A stretch of 64,000 nucleotides of DNA. Source: Leptospira fletcheri (GTDB lineage: Bacteria; Spirochaetota; Leptospiria; Leptospirales; Leptospiraceae). The DNA lies in assembly GCF_004769195.1 (NCBI RefSeq), contig NZ_RQET01000004.1:496001-560000 (forward strand). The letters run 5' to 3'. Positions 58,815 to 64,000 of this stretch are shown piece after piece (position 1 is the stretch's first letter; each line of letters opens with the position of its first letter). A model generated the notes under the pieces. That model did not search any database. It saw nothing but the letters and a program-made list of their open reading frames with translations, and was not told where the DNA came from. The position numbers and the translations under genes are program-made.

Positions 58815-60353
58815 ATGCGAAACATTCCAATGAAAAGAAAGATTCCCTATCTTTCGGGGGCGTCTTTTACGCTATTGTATTGCCTTGTCGGAGGAGGGCT
58901 TTCCGAAATCCACGCCGGGAGTTATGGGGATATTTACGGAGCTCACCCAGCTGCGACAGGGATGGCCGGAGCGGTAACCGCAACGGTAAACAACTCATCC
59001 GCAGTATTTTACAATGTTGCAGGTTTAGGGCGCTTGAACGAAGCGGACCTCTTTGTCGGAAAGATGGACCAAGCTGACAAAGAAAAAGAAGCTGCCGCTG
59101 CCACAGAGGCGAATAAGGACGGAAAAACTCCTCCGGAAGGTCCGATTCTTTCCACGGAACCTGCAAAAGACGATCCCAGTTTAACGGGCCCCTGGTACAA
59201 ACGAGGCTGGTACAATCTCAAGGACGGCTTATTCGTTTATAGGCCTCTTCTTCGTCCTGCACGAAACTTTCATGAAGTGGCTTTGATCATGAATTATGCG
59301 AATCCTACGATTCGTACGAACGCCCCGACAGATAACGATATCAAAAAACCTCACGATAGTTTTGTCGGATTGGGATTCTCGATGAACTTGAACGAAATTT
59401 TCGATATCGGTCGGACCATTCGTTTCGGTTTAAATGCGATTCTTCCTGCCGGCGGAAACTTGATGGTGGTGAACGATCAAAACCCTACAGTGCCGAGATA
59501 TCTTCAATCGGGAACGAGCAACGAAAGACCTACGATTATGGGCGGGGTCGGAGTGGAATTGTGGAAGGACCGTCTTTTTGCGGGAGTGGGTTTTACGGCT
59601 CTAGCCGGAGGATCCGGAGCGATCTTGTTAAAGGACGTTCCGATTTCTCCCGATCCTGTCCAAGCGAATTCTCAAGTGGTTTTGACTCTCAAACCCTTGA
59701 TCAACCCGACCTATGGACTTCAATTCACATACGGAAAATTCAGTCTTGGAGCCTCTTACAAAAGGGAAACCTATCTGTCTGCGGATCCCATTCCTGCGAG
59801 AGCCCAGACTACCCTATTAGGAATTCAATTGGATTTCGACTTAGCTCTTTTCGACCAATACAACCCGAGGGTCTGGTCTTATGGGGTCGGTTTCCGTCCG
59901 TTCAAAAGGGTGCTATTGAATTTGGATGTGAATCGGGAGCTATGGAGTCTTCTGCATGATTCAAGGATCAAGGCTAAATATTCGGATCCGTTGAATTTCC
60001 ATGATACCACGGATGTTCGATTCGGTACGGAAGTAGTGGTAACACCCACATTAAAGGCAAGGGGAGGTATCGGACGCCGTCCTACTCCGGTACCGCACTA
60101 TGCGGGTATGAATAACTGGATGGATAACGATAGGATGATCTACTCTTTGGGACTTTCCTACGCTCTGAGCGGTCGCAACTTCAAGTTTTTGAAAGATAGG
60201 TTGAAGAATCCGGTCATCTTCGACGTAGGATTGATGTACCAAAAATTAAGATGGGTGGAAGTGGACAAATACATTCCTACGAGTCAAAATCCCAATTACC
60301 ATTATGGTGGGGGAATCGTATCCCTGAACTTCTCCGTGAGTTTCTTCTTTTGA
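58815..60353 (+). CDS. FadL/OmpP1/TodX-like outer-membrane protein
   Basis: A 512-residue outer-membrane protein. The signal peptide is long (to about residue 33, IHAGSYGDIYG). The start of the mature part (HPAATGMAGAVTATVNNSSA, then VFYNVAGLGRL) is typical of FadL-like channels for hydrophobic compounds; the rest has alternating strands typical of a 14-strand barrel and ends in Phe. AGGAAGGG precedes the ATG. It is followed by a hydroxylase-family gene, perhaps acting on an imported lipid; that link is inferred. Confidence 0.85.
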   Translation: MRNIPMKRKIPYLSGASFTLLYCLVGGGLSEIHAGSYGDIYGAHPAATGMAGAVTATVNNSSAVFYNVAGLGRLNEADLFVGKMDQADKEKEAAAATEANKDGKTPPEGPILSTEPAKDDPSLTGPWYKRGWYNLKDGLFVYRPLLRPARNFHEVALIMNYANPTIRTNAPTDNDIKKPHDSFVGLGFSMNLNEIFDIGRTIRFGLNAILPAGGNLMVVNDQNPTVPRYLQSGTSNERPTIMGGVGVELWKDRLFAGVGFTALAGGSGAILLKDVPISPDPVQANSQVVLTLKPLINPTYGLQFTYGKFSLGASYKRETYLSADPIPARAQTTLLGIQLDFDLALFDQYNPRVWSYGVGFRPFKRVLLNLDVNRELWSLLHDSRIKAKYSDPLNFHDTTDVRFGTEVVVTPTLKARGGIGRRPTPVPHYAGMNNWMDNDRMIYSLGLSYALSGRNFKFLKDRLKNPVIFDVGLMYQKLRWVEVDKYIPTSQNPNYHYGGGIVSLNFSVSFFF

Positions 60354-60380
60354 TATAGAAGGGTACTTTCCCGGTTTTCG

Positions 60381-60396
60381 GATAACGTACGTTATC
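60381..60396. promoter_or_regulatory. 16-base perfect palindrome upstream of the hydroxylase gene
   Basis: GATAACGTACGTTATC is its own reverse complement and lies 27 bases after the porin stop. A site of this symmetry and length may bind a dimeric regulator. Function inferred. Confidence 0.4.
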
Positions 60397-60408
60397 GAAT
60401 CTTTCCTG

Positions 60409-60440
60409 CGGGATATCCGGTTATCCCGATTTCTTTTTCT
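60409..60440 (+). terminator. Possible terminator after the FadL-like gene
   Basis: CGGGATA and TATCCCG pair around a 6-base loop and are followed by a T-rich tract. It lies about 55 bases after the porin stop. The stem is shorter than in the terminators at 32494 and 34385, so the call is weaker. Confidence 0.45.
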
Positions 60441-60484
60441 TGACCGACCGATCGTTACATCGAAAGTCGAAAGAGGAAGGGCAA

Positions 60485-61777
60485 ATGGAAAAGAATATCA
60501 TAGAATTGATCACTCCTGCATTTTTTGTTTTAGCGTTTGCGGAACTTTTTTGGGTCCTTGCAGCAAAAAAGCCGTTCTATAGATATAAAGATTCCGTGAA
60601 CAACCTTTCGGCCGGCGTATTTATGCAGGTCTTTACGGTATTTATTACGGTCGGTTTGGTCGGGATCTATGCCTGGATCTATGAAAAGTGTCGGCTTCTT
60701 ACGTTATCCGATTCGTCTTGGCAGGCCTGGATCGTCTGCTACGTGTTGGCGGATTTCTTTTATTATTGGTATCACAGGTTTGCCCATGAAATTAACGTCT
60801 TCTGGGCTTCACACGTGGCTCATCACCAAAGCGAGGATTATAATTTTACCGTCGCCTTGAGACAAGGAGTCCTGCAGAATACGTTTTCTCTTCCGTTCTA
60901 TCTTCCTTTAGCTGTGCTCGGCTTTTCCCCTTTTATGTTCGTAATGGTCATTCAGATCAATTTCGCTTATCAGTTCTGGATCCACACTCGTCTTATACCT
61001 AAGCTAGGTTGGTTCGAATGGTTATGGAACACTCCTTCTCATCACAGAGTTCACCATGGAAGAGATCCGAAATATATAGATAAGAATTATGCCGGAACTT
61101 TTATCATCTGGGACAGATTCTTCGGTACGTTTCAGGAGGAGGAAGAAGAACCGATCTTCGGAATCGTAAAACCTATGACTACATGGAATCCGGTTCGAGC
61201 ACAATTCGATTATTTTAGGGAGTTATTCGAACTGTCTTGGAAAACGAAATCTTGGAAAGACGCCTTTGCCGTTTGGTTTCGACCCCCCGGCTGGAAACCT
61301 AGGGACCTAGGGGAAAGCGTGATTCCTCCTGAAATCGATCGGAAAATTTATAGGAAGTTCGATACCGAGATCCCTGTTGCTTTGACCGTTTACACGATTC
61401 TCCAGTTCTTGTCTGCCATGGGCGCTTCCATGGTCTATATCGAATTTAAGAAGGAACTTCCTCTCTCCGAAATGATCGTTTTAGGTTTTTATATACTTTG
61501 GACGCTTCGGAATATCGGAACGATTTTCGAACTGAAAACGTCCGGAATCGTTCTGGAACTCGTTCGCTTGGCATCCATAGCCGCATTGACTTATGTGTAT
61601 CCTTTCGATTTTACAAGAGTGGAAAAATTGAATGCACTGCTTGCTCCGGAAATCGTCGCCTCTCTTCCGAATCTAATGAAAGTCACTGCGATCGGATCCT
61701 TTTTGGTTTTAGGTGCGTTTCTCCTTTCCCAAAAACGGTTTTTCAGTGTCAAAGGATATTCCACGAAGGCGGCATAG
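60485..61777 (+). CDS. Sterol desaturase / fatty acid hydroxylase family protein
   Basis: A 430-residue membrane di-iron enzyme with about eight helices. The His motifs are YHRFAHE near residue 97, HVAHHQ near 111 and SHHRVHHG near 180, the usual ligand set of this superfamily (sterol C4/C5 enzymes, fatty acid hydroxylases). It may oxidise a fatty or isoprenoid chain; substrate unknown. ATG at 60485 has GAGGAAGG upstream; the open frame reaches a TTG at 60440, inside the ACCGATCG-like site, which is less likely. The C-terminal third adds more membrane helices. Confidence 0.87.
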   Translation: MEKNIIELITPAFFVLAFAELFWVLAAKKPFYRYKDSVNNLSAGVFMQVFTVFITVGLVGIYAWIYEKCRLLTLSDSSWQAWIVCYVLADFFYYWYHRFAHEINVFWASHVAHHQSEDYNFTVALRQGVLQNTFSLPFYLPLAVLGFSPFMFVMVIQINFAYQFWIHTRLIPKLGWFEWLWNTPSHHRVHHGRDPKYIDKNYAGTFIIWDRFFGTFQEEEEEPIFGIVKPMTTWNPVRAQFDYFRELFELSWKTKSWKDAFAVWFRPPGWKPRDLGESVIPPEIDRKIYRKFDTEIPVALTVYTILQFLSAMGASMVYIEFKKELPLSEMIVLGFYILWTLRNIGTIFELKTSGIVLELVRLASIAALTYVYPFDFTRVEKLNALLAPEIVASLPNLMKVTAIGSFLVLGAFLLSQKRFFSVKGYSTKAA

Positions 61778-61852
61778 AGGATCCGGGGTCCTTGTTTATC
61801 GGGCTGAAAATAAATTGACGAAGAGGGAAAATCGGGCTTATCTATTGAGCCT

Positions 61853-63958
61853 ATGTCTTTTCGACCTTTTATCAGGTACTTTTCGATCTCCTGTATCCTA
61901 TTAGGGTTTTTATCTTCTCCTGGATCCGTAATTTCACAGGAGTCGGAAGAGGAGACCCCTACCGCAATTACGGAAGCGTCAGATTCCCCTAAAACGATTT
62001 CTTATCTCGGAACGCCCCGCGTTCACTCGGTTCTGTTATACTCGGATTTCGCATATACGACTCGAATTGCGGAATTCAAACTTCCCGTAGGTTCTTCGGA
62101 AATCAGCCTAGGCGAGGTTCCGTATAATATTCTGGATAAAAGTGTCTCCGTTTCTTTTTCCGATGCGGGAAGAAAATTTAAAATTCGAGGCATTCGGGTT
62201 CTGGAAAGAGTGACTCGAAAATTTAAATCGAAAGAGACGGAGGAATTATCCCGGAGAAAAGAGTCGTTACTTCTTTCCCTCTCGACGAAGTCTAGAGAAG
62301 TTCAGGAACTCTTAGATTGGGAGACGAGTTTTAAATCCATCAAACCGGTGTTGAGGGAAGAAGAGGGCGTCATCGAAAAGGTGGATCCGGATTCTCTGTC
62401 CGGATTTCGGAAAACATTTTCGGATCTCTCGGAAGAGAATACCAAATTACGTTTATCTAAATTAGAGGAATTGGACCGAATCCGCGAGGAGTTCTATATC
62501 GTTAATGCCAAGCTCGATCATTTGGCCCAAGGAGATGTTCTCCGCCGAAAGGAAATTCGTCTGGAGGCCGAAGTAGAGACTGCCGGAACTTATAAACTCG
62601 AATACAAATATCTGATTCGAGGAGCCATTTGGTATCCCCGCTACACTCTGGATTTGAAACCTAACGGAAGCGAAGCGGAGCTAGGATGGTATGCTCTCGT
62701 TCGGAACGAAACCGGAGAGGACTGGAACGGGGTACGGTTGGAATTTTCCACCGCAAATCCGAACCAGGATTTGGATCTTCCCGATTATCGGGAGCTGAGG
62801 ATTACTTCCCGCGTGATCGCCGCGGAAGAAAAGGAATATTCCGGTTCCGAAGATAGGGATATAGATTATAGCCGAGCTAAGAAATCCTCCGCGGGACCTC
62901 CGGCTGCCGCGCCGGTCATGGCAAAAGAAGCTAGAAAAAAAGTATATCGTCCGTCTACCAGTCATGCCAAAGCGGACGATTTGAAATCGGAAGATTCCGA
63001 TACGCAAAACGAGAATCCGTTGGAAAAATCCCGTATGATCATAGAGGGGAATTTCAAAGGGCAATCCAATTCCCTTCAAGTCGAGGAAAATATGGGCCAA
63101 CTTAGAGGGGATTTGGCCAACCAGAAAACCTTTTTCGATCAAGGTTCGTACGAGGATTCTATTCGATACGGAAAAGAAGCGCTAAGGCGTTTTTCCGGCT
63201 TACGGGAAAGTTCTCGTAAGGAATTGAAGGAGATAGAATCCCAAGTTCAGATTCTATTAAATCGATCTTCTCAATTGAATTCGGACAGAAAATACGCTTA
63301 CAGTCTGATCGCCCCTGGATTGTCGTCCGAAGGATTCGATTTTCGTTATATATCCCAATCGAAGGAGATCATTCCTTCTGACAAGACTTTAAATCGGGTC
63401 TTTTTGCGTAAAAGGACGGTTCCGGTTACACCTACTTACGAGTCTTCTCCTTTGACGGGAGAAGACGCCTATCTGACCGTAGTATCCACGAATCAGGAAC
63501 GGGAGCCTTTGCTTTCCGGTCCGCTGGAAATTTATTCCGGCGAGAATCTGCTAGGCACGACTTCCGTGTCGACCTTGAAGCCCGGGGAAAAAATCAGAAT
63601 GGAATTGGGTCCGGATCGGGACGTAAAAATCGTAAGACGGGAAGAAAAATTCGAGGATAAGTCGGGGCTCATTTCCAGGAAAAAGACGATCCGTCATCGG
63701 ATCGGAATTTCGATCAAAAATAATAAGAAGCGGAAAATCCTATTCCGACTGATAGATCGGATACCGTACACTGTGGACGACAGCGTGGAAATCCGCTGGA
63801 ATTTAGGTCCCGACAAACCGGAAAAAACGGAAGACGGCATATTAACGTATGAAGCGGAGATCCCTGCAGGTTCTTCCAAGAAAATCGAATTCGAATACAC
63901 GATTTCTTATCCCGCAAACAACGTTTTAAGGGACTCTTCCGGAACAGGATCTTATTAA
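61853..63958 (+). CDS. DUF4140/DUF4139 (mucoidy inhibitor MuiA-like) exported protein
   Basis: A 701-residue exported protein. The signal peptide covers about residues 1-31 (ending near SVIS). The DUF4140-like region (about 52-125: YSDFAYTTRIAEFKLPVGSS) is followed by a coiled coil and the long DUF4139 region (about 235-690: IRGAIWYPRYTLDLKPNGSE, then NETGEDWNGVRLEFSTANPN). A Ser/Lys/Glu-rich insert near 325-400 is probably disordered. MuiA-like proteins are linked to outer envelope or capsule control, without a known activity. Confidence 0.83.
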   Translation: MSFRPFIRYFSISCILLGFLSSPGSVISQESEEETPTAITEASDSPKTISYLGTPRVHSVLLYSDFAYTTRIAEFKLPVGSSEISLGEVPYNILDKSVSVSFSDAGRKFKIRGIRVLERVTRKFKSKETEELSRRKESLLLSLSTKSREVQELLDWETSFKSIKPVLREEEGVIEKVDPDSLSGFRKTFSDLSEENTKLRLSKLEELDRIREEFYIVNAKLDHLAQGDVLRRKEIRLEAEVETAGTYKLEYKYLIRGAIWYPRYTLDLKPNGSEAELGWYALVRNETGEDWNGVRLEFSTANPNQDLDLPDYRELRITSRVIAAEEKEYSGSEDRDIDYSRAKKSSAGPPAAAPVMAKEARKKVYRPSTSHAKADDLKSEDSDTQNENPLEKSRMIIEGNFKGQSNSLQVEENMGQLRGDLANQKTFFDQGSYEDSIRYGKEALRRFSGLRESSRKELKEIESQVQILLNRSSQLNSDRKYAYSLIAPGLSSEGFDFRYISQSKEIIPSDKTLNRVFLRKRTVPVTPTYESSPLTGEDAYLTVVSTNQEREPLLSGPLEIYSGENLLGTTSVSTLKPGEKIRMELGPDRDVKIVRREEKFEDKSGLISRKKTIRHRIGISIKNNKKRKILFRLIDRIPYTVDDSVEIRWNLGPDKPEKTEDGILTYEAEIPAGSSKKIEFEYTISYPANNVLRDSSGTGSY

Positions 63959-63973
63959 GGGAGAATAAGGGAA

Positions 63974-64000
63974 ATGAAACCGAATTATATTAGAAATTTG
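63974..64000 (+). CDS. First codons of a following gene, cut by the window end
   Basis: An ATG preceded by AAGGGA, 15 bases after the previous stop, opens a frame (MKPNYIRNL) that runs off the window. Too short to identify. Confidence 0.4.

Noticed and set aside
60440..60484. TTG at 60440 as the start of the hydroxylase
   Set aside because: The ATG at 60485 has a strong ribosome binding site and begins at the conserved region.

Overview
The window looks like a chromosomal segment of a Leptospira-type spirochaete; this is inference. The base composition is in the mid-40s percent GC by eye. There are many GAF/SpoIIE-phosphatase regulators, signal-peptide proteins with spirochaete-style lipoboxes, a secreted caspase-like protein, and AroC and IlvC sequences with a Leptospira look. 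I cannot name the species. I see no rRNA, tRNA, CRISPR array, insertion sequence or prophage. Coding density is high and no gene-free gap exceeds about 280 bases.

Layout. 1-7.0 kb: tail of a coiled-coil protein, then a minus-strand operon (GAF/PP2C phosphatase, tilS, engB), diverging from a GAF/sigma-54 activator that converges on a SET-domain protein. tilS is interrupted by a one-base frameshift in a run of ten A/T bases. 7-15 kb: ABC exporter, tandem-ACT protein, degenerate HD-GYP-like protein, aroC, and a NuoG/NuoI iron-sulfur pair. 14.9-21.1 kb, minus strand: DUF433 protein, two small exported proteins, tag, an overlapping flavin monooxygenase/esterase pair, and an outer-membrane beta-barrel candidate. 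21.3-31.3 kb: aldehyde dehydrogenase, then a signalling island of two very similar membrane phosphatases (multi-TM, HAMP, SpoIIE, TPR) flanking OsmC and a six-TM methyl-accepting protein. 31.4-37 kb: ilvC, secreted caspase-like protein, and a membrane-anchored MutS-family ATPase with a small translationally coupled partner. 37-44.3 kb, minus strand: AttH-like lipocalin, a YejB/YejE-type peptide ABC transporter in four overlapping genes, and an AsmA-like protein. 44.5-46.6 kb: lipid A acyltransferase and a lipoprotein. 46.8-52.8 kb: an assimilatory sulfate reduction operon with siroheme synthesis. 52.8-64 kb: beta-propeller, LysM/M23 peptidase, CPBP protease, exported protein, ClC channel with CBS domains, FadL-like porin, fatty-acid-hydroxylase-family protein, DUF4139/MuiA-like protein, and the first codons of another gene.

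How the genes work together. The sulfate genes form a complete route from sulfate to sulfide: ATP sulfurylase CysDN, an iron-sulfur APS reductase, siroheme made by two enzymes, and siroheme sulfite reductase. The monooxygenase and esterase could act in sequence on a ketone or similar substrate. The FadL-like porin and the hydroxylase may handle hydrophobic substrates. Three SpoIIE-type phosphatases, a sigma-54 activator, an HD-GYP relative and a chemoreceptor-like protein indicate strong investment in partner-switching and environmental signalling.

The observations most worth a second look are the split tilS, the duplicated phosphatase island, the membrane MutS-like ATPase with its small partner, the secreted caspase-like protein, and the SET-domain protein.
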